Below, piece after piece: positions 15,283 through 23,511 of a stretch of DNA of 64,000 nucleotides (position 1 is its first letter; each line of letters begins with the position of its first letter). The notes under the pieces are model-generated. The model was not told where the DNA came from and did no database searches. It saw only the letters and a list, made by a program, of their open reading frames with translations. A program made the translations under genes and the position numbers. The DNA comes from BJHQ01 sp964654285 (GTDB lineage: Bacteria; Planctomycetota; UBA11346), in contig CAZZJC010000016.1 of NCBI GenBank assembly GCA_964654285.1, positions 1 to 64,000 on the forward strand, in the 5' to 3' direction.

Positions 15283-16478
15283 GCTTGGGCGCCTGTTCCT
15301 GCGTTGGCGAGACGATGGGTCGGGGTCGGGCGGCCGGGACGGAAGTGCTCCAGGTGCTCGACGGCGAGCTTCAGCCCCGCATTGGCGGCGGTGTGCGCCG
15401 CAAGGGCGCCTTCCACCGCGCTGCGCAGCAGGTCGGGGCCGGCTTCGGCGCGCAGGTTGATGATGAGCTGCGCCCGGCCGATGCCGTCGCTGAGCTGCGT
15501 GCCCATCTCGGGCGCGAGATCGCCGCGCACCAGGTTGCCGGTCGCGAGTTCGCCGCTGCCGTCATCGGGCGACAGGGTCATCTTGAGGTGCGCGATCTCG
15601 CTCCCGGGCAGGCGCTGCTGCACGGCGGCGAGCAGATCCGCGACCAGACGGTTGCCGTCGTCGGACGCCGCGGTGCGGGCATCCACCGCGACGGTCGCGT
15701 TGAGCCAGCCGAGCAGCGCCTCGCCCTCGGCATAGGTGTCGTAGTCGACCGCCATCGCGGTTTCGCGGAGGAGGCCCGCGCCCTGGACGGTGCCCAGCAC
15801 ATGGGTGAACCAGGCCTCCATCCCCGTGCCGGCGCGGGCGCTGATCGCGAAGCGGGCCGCGCGCGGAAACTGCTCGGCCAGGGCGGCATCCAGGCGGGCG
15901 AGATCGTCAGCGCCCAGGCTGTCGATCTTGTTGACCACCAGGACATCGGCCTCCTCGAGCTGCTTCAGGTAGATGTAGGCGACCTTGGGCGAGAACGTGC
16001 TCGTGCGCCGGATTCCCTGTCCGGCAAGCTCCACGCCGAGGATGCGCGCGGCGCGGATCGGATCGAGGACCACGCTCAGCGGGGCGACGCGGAAGTTGTC
16101 GCCGTACATCCGCCGCAGCGGGTAGGTCACGGTGGCGACGAGATCGGTGCAGCTTCCCACCGGTTCAGCCAGGAAGGTGTCGGGCCGGTCGGCGGCCTGC
16201 AGACGCGCGGCGGCCTCGCGCAGCGAATCGAAGCGGCAGCAGAAGCAGCCGCCGGGGATCTCCTCGACCGTGAAGCCGCGCGAGCGCAGGGTGAACGAAT
16301 CCACCAGTTGCGAGCCCTGGTCGTTGGTGATCAGGCCGACCTTGTGGCCGCGCCCGCGCAGCCATTCGGCGAAGCGCGTCATCGCGGTGGTCTTCCCCGC
16401 GCCGAGGAAACCGCCGATCATGACGTAGTTGGCGGCGGTCGCGCCCGCAGCGGGAGGAGTCACTTGCTGGGACGGCAT
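15279..16478 (-). CDS. G3E (CobW/HypB/UreG-type) GTPase
   Basis: 399-aa P-loop GTPase of the G3E class, which loads metals or cofactors into target enzymes. Walker A is GGFLGAGKTT (about residues 22-31), the CXCC-type metal motif is GGCFCCRFD (about 74), and the base-recognition motif is NKID in VLVVNKIDSLG. The C-terminal ~150 residues are not the usual compact CobW C-domain and include repeated acidic/Ala-rich helices. The start at 16478 overlaps the end of the H-protein-like gene by 19 bp; a longer upstream frame is only antisense-like coding. Likely a metallochaperone for this operon. Confidence 0.88.
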   Translation of the reverse strand: MPSQQVTPPAAGATAANYVMIGGFLGAGKTTAMTRFAEWLRGRGHKVGLITNDQGSQLVDSFTLRSRGFTVEEIPGGCFCCRFDSLREAAARLQAADRPDTFLAEPVGSCTDLVATVTYPLRRMYGDNFRVAPLSVVLDPIRAARILGVELAGQGIRRTSTFSPKVAYIYLKQLEEADVLVVNKIDSLGADDLARLDAALAEQFPRAARFAISARAGTGMEAWFTHVLGTVQGAGLLRETAMAVDYDTYAEGEALLGWLNATVAVDARTAASDDGNRLVADLLAAVQQRLPGSEIAHLKMTLSPDDGSGELATGNLVRGDLAPEMGTQLSDGIGRAQLIINLRAEAGPDLLRSAVEGALAAHTAANAGLKLAVEHLEHFRPGRPTPTHRLANAGTGAQA

Positions 16479-16987
16479 GCGGGATCCTCGTCGCTCTCGG
16501 TTTCGGTGTAGTCCTCGGCATGGGCCTCGCCCTGGATGCGATCGATGGCGCGGTCGAGGATCGCGGCATAGCCCTGCGCGTCGACGGACTCGGGATCGGG
16601 CGTGCCCGCGACCCGGTAGATCCAGCCCTCGCCATAGGGATCGGCGTGGGCGCGTTCGGGGTGGGCGGTCAGACCGGGATTCGCCGCGACGAAGACGCCA
16701 TCGACGACGCTGTAGAGATCGGTGGAGGCCTTGAAGCCCTCCATCCAGCCGATCACCGCGCCGAGTTCGACCGCGCCGCCGGGTTCGACCTCGAAGCCGA
16801 ACTCCACCACCTCGCCGAGCATGCGCGCCGCGAACTTGGTGAAGCCGACCCGCCATACGCCGTCGGCCTCCGGCGCGAGCCAGACGTGGGCTGCGGTATA
16901 GCGCCGGTCGAGCGGCAGACGCGTGGTGAAACGCGAGCGCTGGTAGCGCAGGGCATCCGACGGGGTGGCAGACGGTATCGGTGGCAT
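16460..16987 (-). CDS. Glycine-cleavage H-protein-like lipoyl carrier
   Basis: 175-aa protein with a lipoyl (H-protein) fold: YTAAHVWLAPEADGVWRVGFTKFA, then MLGEVVEFGFEVEPGGAV, and the hairpin GWMEGFKASTDLYSVVDGVF, whose Lys86 is the expected lipoylation site (canonical ESVKAASDLYSP). Downstream residues (VAANPGLTAHPERAHADPYGEGWIYRV) also follow the H-protein pattern. An acidic ~40-residue tail is extra. No gcvT or gcvP gene is nearby. Instead it heads the eight-gene block, so it may be a dedicated carrier, as lipoate-binding H-like proteins are in sulfur-oxidising sHdr systems. It is first in transcription order. Confidence 0.88.
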   Translation of the reverse strand: MPPIPSATPSDALRYQRSRFTTRLPLDRRYTAAHVWLAPEADGVWRVGFTKFAARMLGEVVEFGFEVEPGGAVELGAVIGWMEGFKASTDLYSVVDGVFVAANPGLTAHPERAHADPYGEGWIYRVAGTPDPESVDAQGYAAILDRAIDRIQGEAHAEDYTETESDEDPACRPSK

Positions 16988-17162
16988 GGGCGCGGTACGA
17001 CTTTGCGGAAGGGTAGATCGGGCTCGAACCGCCTCTAGGTAGCGGACAGCAAGCCTCTACGTGGGAACGCAGTCTCCGTTGCCCTCCAGGATCGTCCAGA
17101 CCGTCCAGGATCCCTGCCGGCGGTCGTCATGCGCGCACGCGCGCCGGGCTTCGGCGCCATTC

Positions 17163-17300
17163 AGGATCCACCAACAGGTTGCCGGATGGAACCTGGATCG
17201 GCGGGCCTCGGCCCGCACGGATTTCCGGTGGTTACCTGGCGATCAATCCCTCGCGGCCACCGGAACCGTACCTGGGTTCGTCAACCTGGTGGTGAATCCT
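17163..17300. repeat. 138-bp MITE-like element, copy 1
   Basis: Begins AGGATCCACCAACAGGTTG and ends CAACCTGGTGGTGAATCCT, imperfect ~22-bp terminal inverted repeats. Internal pairs (GGCGGGCC/GGCCCGC, CCGGTGG/CCACCGG, AACCTGG/CCTGGGTT) let either strand fold into nested hairpins. A second copy of equal length is at 35409-35546. Both copies are flanked by ATTC on the left and CAGC on the right, so the true element may be slightly longer. It has no coding capacity. It lies in the 444-bp space between the eight-gene block and the Gfo/Idh gene; the rest of that space shows no clear feature. Confidence 0.85.
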
Positions 17301-17431
17301 CAGCAAAGGGGCAGGGCACGGCCTTCCGCTGGCTGCGCGATCAACGACTAGACGAATGCGCCGTAGTGATTCCACTCAGCCCCGCTTGCGCGCTGCGGCC
17401 CGCTTTCCGGCCGCAGGAGACAGGAGATCCC

Positions 17432-18553
17432 ATGAGTCGCTTCCCCGTGTGCGTCCTCGGCGCCGGTTCCGCCGGCGTGGGCTTCATCAACGGCCTGGCG
17501 CGCGACTGGCGCGTCGAGGTGGTCGGCTTTACCAACCGGTCGCCCGACCGGCGCGCCGCGGTCGCGCGCACGACCGGGGTGCCAGGCTTCGCCGACCTCA
17601 AGGAGCTGCTCGCCGGGGCGCGCACCCGGCCGCGCCTGGCGGTGATCGCCACCGCCAACCCGACCCACAAGGAATTCGCCATCGAATGCCTCGACAGCGG
17701 TCTCGACGTGTTCTGCGAGAAGCCGATGGCCATGACCCTGGCCGACGGCGAGGCGATGCTCGCGGCCGAGCGCGCCAGCGGGCGGGTGCTCCAGATCGGG
17801 TTCGAATACCGCTACGGTTCGATGACCGAACGCCTGACCGAACTGATGAGACTCGGACATTTCGGCCGTCTCTGCTCGGTCGACATCAGCGACAGCCGCG
17901 GCCACTGGTGGCCGGAATCGCCGAACGTCCAGACCACCGATGTCTGGCGCCTCAACCGCGAGATCGGCGGCGGGACGCTGATCCATTGCGGCATCCACCA
18001 GCTCGATCTGATGCGCGCGTACGCGGGTGAGGTCGCCGAGATCCAGGCCTTCGTCGCACCGAATGCGTTGTCGTTCTACCCCCGCGACATCCCCGACCAT
18101 CTCACCGTGCAGGTGCGGTTCGCCTCGGGTGCGACCGGATCGCTGACCATCACCCACAACCGGGGCGCGACCTGGTACCGGCCCAGCCCGCCCTGGGTGC
18201 CGCAGTACCACAAGGTGCCCGGCCATGGCATGGACATCGTCATCGCGGGCAGCGCCGGTGCCGCGATCGCGGAGCTCTACCGCGAGGAGCTCCACGTCCT
18301 GCGCTATGACGCGACCAACCGCGAGACCGTGCTCGACCGCACCGAGACCTTCCATCACCACCACCCCAGCCGCACCCACCATGATTCGACCGGGATGGTG
18401 CTGCGCTTCATCGCCAACCTCGAACGCGGCGCCGGCGCCCTGCACAGCGCGGCGGACAGCCTGGCCACGACCCGGCTCGCCTTCGCCTGCGAGAACGCTA
18501 TCCAGCAGGCCATCGCAAGCGGCTGGTCCTCGGCCCGGACCAGCCTGACCTGA
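17432..18553 (+). CDS. Gfo/Idh/MocA family NAD(P)-dependent oxidoreductase
   Basis: 373-aa sugar/inositol dehydrogenase-type enzyme. The Rossmann start is VCVLGAGSAGVGFINGL, followed by VIATANPTHKEFAIECLDSG and the signature FCEKPMAMTLADGEAML, where EKP carries the catalytic-site lysine. Later segments IGFEYRYGSMTERL and GGGTLIHCGIHQLDLMRAYAG carry the family DxxxH-like substrate site. The start at 17432 has a GGAGACAGGAGA ribosome site. pyrF follows after 11 bp, so the two share a transcript although they have no obvious functional link. Substrate unknown. Confidence 0.92.
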   Translation: MSRFPVCVLGAGSAGVGFINGLARDWRVEVVGFTNRSPDRRAAVARTTGVPGFADLKELLAGARTRPRLAVIATANPTHKEFAIECLDSGLDVFCEKPMAMTLADGEAMLAAERASGRVLQIGFEYRYGSMTERLTELMRLGHFGRLCSVDISDSRGHWWPESPNVQTTDVWRLNREIGGGTLIHCGIHQLDLMRAYAGEVAEIQAFVAPNALSFYPRDIPDHLTVQVRFASGATGSLTITHNRGATWYRPSPPWVPQYHKVPGHGMDIVIAGSAGAAIAELYREELHVLRYDATNRETVLDRTETFHHHHPSRTHHDSTGMVLRFIANLERGAGALHSAADSLATTRLAFACENAIQQAIASGWSSARTSLT

Positions 18554-18564
18554 AAGGGACCGTC

Positions 18565-19533
18565 ATGCTCCACGCCGCCGATTCGTTGCAGGAATCCATC
18601 GATCGCAGCGGATCCATCGCCGTGGTCGGGCTCGATCCCCGGCCCAGCCTGCTGCCCCCGGCGGTGGTGCGCGCGGCCCTGGCGGTGCATGGCGACACCG
18701 CCGAGGCGGTCGGGCATGCGTTCATGGCCTTCAATCGCGGGATCCTCAATGCGGTGGCCGGGCGCTGCGCCGCGGTGAAGCCGCAGCTCGCCTGCTACGA
18801 GGCCTATGGCCTGGTCGGCTGGTCGGTCTACCAGGAGACGGTCGCCACGGCGCACCGCCTGGGCATCCCGGTGATCGCCGACGGCAAGCGCAACGACATC
18901 GGTTCCACCGCCGAACACTACGCCCAGGCGTTCTTCGGCGGCACGCCGGGTTGCGCCGCCGCGCCCGGCCTCAACGGCACCCCGCTCGACAACCCCGCCC
19001 CGGTCGACTGGGCGACGGTCAACGGCTACCTGGGCAGCGATGGCATCACCCCGTTCCTGGGCAAGGCGCCGGCCGGCACCGGCATCTTCGTCCTGGTGAA
19101 GACCTCGAATCCATCCAGCGGAGAGCTGCAGGACCGCCAGCTCGCCGATGGCGGCAGCGCGGCCGAGGCGATGGCGCGGCTGGTCGCCACCTGGGGTGCG
19201 CCGCGTGTCGGGGCCTGCGGTCTGAGCGATGTCGGCGCGGTGGTCGGCGCCACCTATCCGGCCCAGGCGAAGCGGCTGCGCGAACTCATGCCGCAGGCGT
19301 TCTTCCTCGTGCCCGGCTACGGCGCCCAGGGCGGCAGCGCGGCGGATGCCTTGGCGGGCATGCGCCCGGACGGCACCGGCGTGGTGGTCAACAACAGCCG
19401 GGCCATCCTGGCCGCCTGGCAGAAGGCTCCGGCGCTGGCCTGGACCGACGCCGCACGGACCGCGCTCGAGGCCATGAATGCGGACCTCGCCCAGGCCCGC
19501 GCGGCCCTGGCCCCCGGCATCGTCCGCGCATAG
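18565..19533 (+). CDS. pyrF: Orotidine-5'-phosphate decarboxylase, long form
   Basis: 322-aa enzyme of the type 2 PyrF group, making UMP from OMP. VGLDPRPSLLP near residue 13, AVKPQLACYEAYG near 70, and the catalytic charge network VIADGKRNDIGSTAEHYA (Lys and Asp residues, about 103-120) are all present. A later VKTSNPSSGELQD loop and LVPGYGAQGG phosphate-binding segment fit. This long form (~270-320 aa) is typical of actinobacteria, myxobacteria and planctomycetes rather than the short E. coli type. An AAGGG ribosome site precedes the ATG. A lipoprotein gene follows after 7 bp. Confidence 0.94.
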   Translation: MLHAADSLQESIDRSGSIAVVGLDPRPSLLPPAVVRAALAVHGDTAEAVGHAFMAFNRGILNAVAGRCAAVKPQLACYEAYGLVGWSVYQETVATAHRLGIPVIADGKRNDIGSTAEHYAQAFFGGTPGCAAAPGLNGTPLDNPAPVDWATVNGYLGSDGITPFLGKAPAGTGIFVLVKTSNPSSGELQDRQLADGGSAAEAMARLVATWGAPRVGACGLSDVGAVVGATYPAQAKRLRELMPQAFFLVPGYGAQGGSAADALAGMRPDGTGVVVNNSRAILAAWQKAPALAWTDAARTALEAMNADLAQARAALAPGIVRA

Positions 19534-19540
19534 TCCGGCC

Positions 19541-20512
19541 ATGCCCCGCCTGCGCCGTTTCCTCCGCTCCGCTCCGGTCGCGCTCATCGCCGCGGTGCTC
19601 CTGGCGTCCTGCACCGGAACGCCCCGCGATCCGGCCGAAGCCCAGCGGGAAGTCCAGGCGCGCGGCGAGGCGCGTGATCAGCGCCTGTTGGCGCTGGCGC
19701 AGGGGATCGACGACCGCCTCGCCGCCGCCAAGACGCTGCCGCCGGCGGAACGCTACGCCTTCAAACGCGGCCTGCGCGATGATCTCCAGCATTTCCTCGA
19801 CGAATCGCGCGGCAGCCGGCATGAGAACAAGGCGCTCTACTACCTCGCCGACTGGCAATTCGAGCACGGCCCGGCCGAGCGCATCAGCCTGGTCGAAGCG
19901 CTGCTCGACCGTCTGCAGCAGAAGGAATATCCGGCCTTCCAGGGCAATGGCGAGGACTTGCGCGTGCTGGTGCGCCTGCGCCAGGGCCGCGCCAGCGACG
20001 CCCGCGCGATCGCCGTCCGCCGCGCCCAGGCCGTGCCGGAGTCGCGCTGGCTGGTCGACCTCTGCGACTTCCACGCCCGCATCGGCAAGCCGGCCGGCCG
20101 CACCCAGGGCAAGGGCCTGGTCGGCCCCGATGATCCGGTGGCGCAGCCCGGCCCCTGGCAGTTGTGGATCTTCGCCGGCAACGTCGATGAGGACCTGATC
20201 TTCCTCGTCGGACGGTACCTGGATGCCATCGCCAGGGCCGGTCTGCGCGATCGGGTGCAGGTGGTGCTCGCCGCCGCCGCCGCGCAGCCCCTGCGTGCGG
20301 CGTCCCTGTTCAACGGGTTGCCAAGCGGTCACGGCGCCAACCTGGTCTGGATCGACGCCAACGAGGCCGAGACCTGGAAGGCCTGGCGCACCTCCTGGGG
20401 CTGGCCGGTCCTGCCGTGCAACGCGCTGCTCGGTGCCGGACCCGACCGCCGCATCCTCGCGGTGCAGGTCACGCCCGAGGAACTCGGATCCCTGATCGGC
20501 GAGCGGAAGTAG
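19541..20512 (+). CDS. Lipoprotein with thioredoxin-like C-terminal half
   Basis: 323-aa predicted lipoprotein. The N-terminus is basic, then hydrophobic (VALIAAVLLASC) with lipobox LASC at about residues 20-23. Residues 30-165 are helical and charged, possibly TPR-like (YYLADWQFEHGPAERISLVEALLDRL). The C-terminal half (about 205-320) has the alternating pattern of a thioredoxin fold: QLWIFAGNVDEDL, VQVVLAAAA, WIDANEAETWKAWRTSWGWPVLPCNALLG, with no CxxC, so it is unlikely to be an active disulfide enzyme. Function unknown. It converges on the URO-D-like gene, whose stop is 9 bp away. Confidence 0.75.
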   Translation: MPRLRRFLRSAPVALIAAVLLASCTGTPRDPAEAQREVQARGEARDQRLLALAQGIDDRLAAAKTLPPAERYAFKRGLRDDLQHFLDESRGSRHENKALYYLADWQFEHGPAERISLVEALLDRLQQKEYPAFQGNGEDLRVLVRLRQGRASDARAIAVRRAQAVPESRWLVDLCDFHARIGKPAGRTQGKGLVGPDDPVAQPGPWQLWIFAGNVDEDLIFLVGRYLDAIARAGLRDRVQVVLAAAAAQPLRAASLFNGLPSGHGANLVWIDANEAETWKAWRTSWGWPVLPCNALLGAGPDRRILAVQVTPEELGSLIGERK

Positions 20513-20521
20513 CCGGCCCGT

Positions 20522-21559
20522 TCAGGCCCGCCGCCAGCCTTGGCGCAGGCGGTCGATGTAGCGGGTCGCGGTGGCGACCGGCACGTTGTCGGGGATGTGG
20601 TTGCCCACCGCGAAGACGAAGCCGGGACAGCGCTGCGCGAGCGGCAGGGTCGCGTCGATTTCGGCCTCGACCGCCTCGGGGGTGCCGAACGCCATGGTGC
20701 GGCAGTCGACCTTGCTGCCGACGATGACCTTGCTTGAACCCCAGCGGGCGACCAGCGGTTCGAGCGGCACGCAGGGTTCGATGATCACCCCGTCGGCGCC
20801 GGCCGCGAGCATTTCATCGAGGAACATGCTGCAATTGCCGTCGCAGCACCAGAGCACGATCTTGCCTTCGGCCTTCAGCACCCGCCAGAGTTCCGCCAGG
20901 CGCGGCAGCACCGAGCGCCGGTAGATGGCGGGCTTCATGAACGGGCCGGCACCCCAGACGATGTCGTCGTGGCTGATGAACACCTCGCAGGAGGTCTTCG
21001 CCCAGGCGCGGTAGTGGTGCAGGGTGAATTGCAGGTAGCGCTCCATCAGCGCGTCGAAGGCGTCGGGATCGGTGGCCGCCAGCAGCAGCCAGTCCCAGCC
21101 GAACGATTCCAGCGCGCCCGTGATGAGCGTCTTGTAGTAGCCGCCGGTGAACACCGCGGTCGGGTGCGCGTCCTGGCCGCGCCGCCACACCGCCTGGTAA
21201 TGCGCCGCGAGCGCGTCGGGGGCTTCGAGGCCGTATTCCACCACGGGATCGAAGGCGAGCACCTCGTCGAGATCATTGAATGGACTGGGCGCGGACGGGC
21301 GCTGGTCGGTGCCGCCGGCGACGTAGGCGGCATGGCCGAGGTCGGTGGTGCGGCCGCGCGTGCTCCAGCGGGTCGGGCCGTCCTGCGAATGCCAGAGCAG
21401 GTCGAGATCCCAGGCGCGCACGAAGGCGTCGTTGCTCAGCCAGTTGCCGGGCTTCCCGGTGACAGCGCTCACGATGGTGTCGCTGTCGATGTATTCGGTG
21501 TGGGCCAGGCGCGGGGTGGGTTCCAGCCGCAGCGTGGCGAGGCCGAGTTCGCGGCTCAT
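20522..21559 (-). CDS. Uroporphyrinogen decarboxylase-like protein (corrinoid methyltransferase-type)
   Basis: 345-aa TIM-barrel protein of the URO-D superfamily. Late motifs are clear: VLWCCDGNCSMFLDEMLAAGADGVIIEP, KVIVGSKVDCRTMAFGTPEAVEAEI and FVFAVGNHIPDNVPVATATRYID. They match the branch of URO-D-like proteins, abundant in Lentisphaerae and Planctomycetes, related to cobamide-dependent methyltransferases such as MtbA. Authentic heme-pathway HemE is less likely because its N-terminal substrate residues are not seen. The start overlaps the PhyH stop (ATGA), so the two are translated together. Substrate unknown. Confidence 0.85.
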   Translation of the reverse strand: MSRELGLATLRLEPTPRLAHTEYIDSDTIVSAVTGKPGNWLSNDAFVRAWDLDLLWHSQDGPTRWSTRGRTTDLGHAAYVAGGTDQRPSAPSPFNDLDEVLAFDPVVEYGLEAPDALAAHYQAVWRRGQDAHPTAVFTGGYYKTLITGALESFGWDWLLLAATDPDAFDALMERYLQFTLHHYRAWAKTSCEVFISHDDIVWGAGPFMKPAIYRRSVLPRLAELWRVLKAEGKIVLWCCDGNCSMFLDEMLAAGADGVIIEPCVPLEPLVARWGSSKVIVGSKVDCRTMAFGTPEAVEAEIDATLPLAQRCPGFVFAVGNHIPDNVPVATATRYIDRLRQGWRRA

Positions 21560-22455
21560 GCGACCTCCATCGTGCGGAAGCCGCGCACGACCAGGCGCTG
21601 CACGCCGCGTTCGCGTGCGGCCGCCGCTTCCGCCCCGGAATGGGCGCGGTTGGCGGCGGTGGTGGCGTGGGCGACGATGCGGTCGCCGATCGCGCGGTAG
21701 CGGTGGATGCACACTGGCCGCGCCGCCTTGGAATGGTTGCTCGGGCTGCCGTGGATGCAGTGCTGGTGGAAGAAGATCGCATCGCCGGCCCGGCCGATGA
21801 TCGGGGTGCCGCGCTCGATGCCCCAGGTCTGCGGATCGAGGCCCAGATGCGAGGCCGTGTCGACGTGCGGCAGGTATCCGAGCCGGTGCGAGCCGGGCAC
21901 GACGTGCAGGGCGCCGTTGACCAGATCGGTGTCGACGAGGTAGGTCAGGCAGGCGACCGGGCCGAGGCCGGCGTGCTGGAAATACGCGCTGTCCTGGTGC
22001 ATGTATTTCGCGTGGCCGCCGGAGGGCTCCTTCGAGACGATCTGGCCGTCGTCCATCAGTTCGACATCCGGCCCCAGGATGGCGGCGGCGAGGTCGCAGG
22101 CCTGCGGTTCCAGGGCGGCGCGCAGCATCGCTGCGCTGCGGCGGTAGCCCAGACCGACCAGCATGAGCTGGCGTTCGCGTCCGGATCCGGGCGCGGCCGG
22201 GATGAACAGGCTGCCGCCCAGCCACCAGCCTTCCTCGCTGCGCACGGCCCGGTCGGCCTGGCGGTACGCCTCGTCGGTGGCGCGCTGGACATCGGCGGCG
22301 ACGGCGGCGCAGGTGTGGCGATGCAGGCCGCGCACGATCACGCAACCGTGCTCGGCGAAGAGCGCGGCGGCCTGGGACAGGTCGAGCGTGGCGGCATCGA
22401 GGCTGAGCTCGGCAGCGGTGGGGGTTCGGGTCGGAGCGGCGGGGGCGGGGCGCAT
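21556..22455 (-). CDS. Phytanoyl-CoA dioxygenase (PhyH) family oxygenase
   Basis: 299-aa Fe(II)/2-oxoglutarate-dependent oxygenase. The iron ligands fit HQDSAYFQHAG (His and Asp) and HQHCIHGSPSNHSKAARP (His), with the Arg that binds 2-oxoglutarate downstream (VCIHRYRAIGDR). LVNGALHVVPGSHRLGYL is the typical PhyH core. The ATG at 22455 is preceded by TAGGA; a GTG at 22461 is an alternative. It is paired with a URO-D-like gene and an AraC regulator that diverges 71 bp away, a combination that suggests catabolism of one induced substrate. Confidence 0.9.
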   Translation of the reverse strand: MRPAPAAPTRTPTAAELSLDAATLDLSQAAALFAEHGCVIVRGLHRHTCAAVAADVQRATDEAYRQADRAVRSEEGWWLGGSLFIPAAPGSGRERQLMLVGLGYRRSAAMLRAALEPQACDLAAAILGPDVELMDDGQIVSKEPSGGHAKYMHQDSAYFQHAGLGPVACLTYLVDTDLVNGALHVVPGSHRLGYLPHVDTASHLGLDPQTWGIERGTPIIGRAGDAIFFHQHCIHGSPSNHSKAARPVCIHRYRAIGDRIVAHATTAANRAHSGAEAAAARERGVQRLVVRGFRTMEVA

Positions 22456-22526
22456 GTCCACGATCCTACCGCCGGTCGCGGCCGGATCTGTGGACGCGCC
22501 GACGAGATTATGGACGATCCACCGGA

Positions 22527-23315
22527 ATGCCCGGACCTGCGCGCGGACTGAGCCTGGAAATCCATGTCGCCCGTCGGCTGTCGATGGGGCGGGAATGGAA
22601 CTATTCCGGGGTGGTGTCGCCGTTCTTCCGGCTGTACGCCATCCATTCGGCCGCGGCGGCCACCGTCGCGCACGGCGGGCGCACCTGGGAGCTCGACCCG
22701 CGCCGGCTCCACCTGGTGCCGGCCTTCACCCGTTCCGACTACCGCTGCGGGGGGCATCTCGACCATACCTACCTGCATGTCTCCGCCACCACCGCGACCG
22801 GCCAGGATCTGAGCCGCGCCTTGGCGCTTCCGGCGGAACTGGCGGCCACGCCGGAGCGCCTGGCGCGGATGGAACGCATCCGCGCCGCGCATGGCCGGTC
22901 CGACCTGGCCTCGCACCTGGCCGCCGAAGGGGAACTGCGCCTGCTGCTCGCCGATTTCTGCGTCGGTGTCGAGCCCGTCGTGGCGCCTGCGGATCCGCTC
23001 AGCGATCTCGCCGCCTGGATCATCGACCACCTCGACTCCCCGTTGCCGCTGCACCAGCTCGCCGGCCGGCTGGACCTGCGCCCGTCCTGGTTCGCGGAGC
23101 GCTTCCGCGCCCGCTTCGGCCGGTCGCCCGCCGCGTGGCTGCGCGAACGCCGGCTCGAACGCGCCGCCCGCCTGCTCGGCGAGGGCCTGCGCATCGAGGT
23201 CGTGGCGGCGCGCTGCGGCTGGTCCGATCGCGGCTATTTCACCCGCTGCTTCACCCGCCGCTTCGGCGTCGGACCCGCGACCTGGCGCCGGCTGCGCCAG
23301 CCGGGAATGGTCTGA
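22527..23315 (+). CDS. AraC-family transcriptional regulator
   Basis: 262-aa regulator divergent from the PhyH/URO-D-like operon. The N-terminal half includes cupin-like strands (WELDPRRLHLVPAFTRSDYRC, THLHVSATT-like region near 80). The C-terminal ~100 residues are a clear double-HTH AraC domain: LPLHQLAGRLDLRPSWFAERF, SPAAWLRERRLERAARLL and the signature VVAARCGWSDRGYFTRCFTRRFGVGPATWRR. The shared 71-bp intergenic region should hold its operator. Likely an activator of the adjacent pair in response to their substrate. Confidence 0.9.
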   Translation: MPGPARGLSLEIHVARRLSMGREWNYSGVVSPFFRLYAIHSAAAATVAHGGRTWELDPRRLHLVPAFTRSDYRCGGHLDHTYLHVSATTATGQDLSRALALPAELAATPERLARMERIRAAHGRSDLASHLAAEGELRLLLADFCVGVEPVVAPADPLSDLAAWIIDHLDSPLPLHQLAGRLDLRPSWFAERFRARFGRSPAAWLRERRLERAARLLGEGLRIEVVAARCGWSDRGYFTRCFTRRFGVGPATWRRLRQPGMV

Positions 23316-23511
23316 GGATCGGCGGCCGCGCGCGCGGCCATGCGTGGCGCGCGCGGCAGACGCGACGGGTATCGGACCGGGTTGCAATCCCGGTCATGGC
23401 ACCAGCATGCCCGCTCGGCTCCCGTCAGGCCCGGCTCTTTCCATTCCGCCGTCCGCGCCGTCCCGCCCTTCGCCGGGATCGACGGCGGGTTCGCGCGGCC
23501 GCAAGGCAGCC

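Noticed and set aside
12233..15460. Very long plus-strand open frame (over 1000 codons) opposite the eight-gene block
   Set aside because: It is antisense to genes with clear motifs, has a composition typical of GC-rich complementary frames (Asp/Gly/Ala/Val/His rich) and shows no domain.
14875..16987. sHdr sulfur-oxidation system based on the H-like carrier
   Set aside because: No HdrA, HdrB, HdrC, TusA or DsrE genes are present; only the carrier is comparable.
23316..23511. 4.5S SRP RNA or tRNA upstream of ffh
   Set aside because: CGGGTTGCAATCCCGGT is a hairpin but lacks the SRP RNA conserved loop and any cloverleaf.
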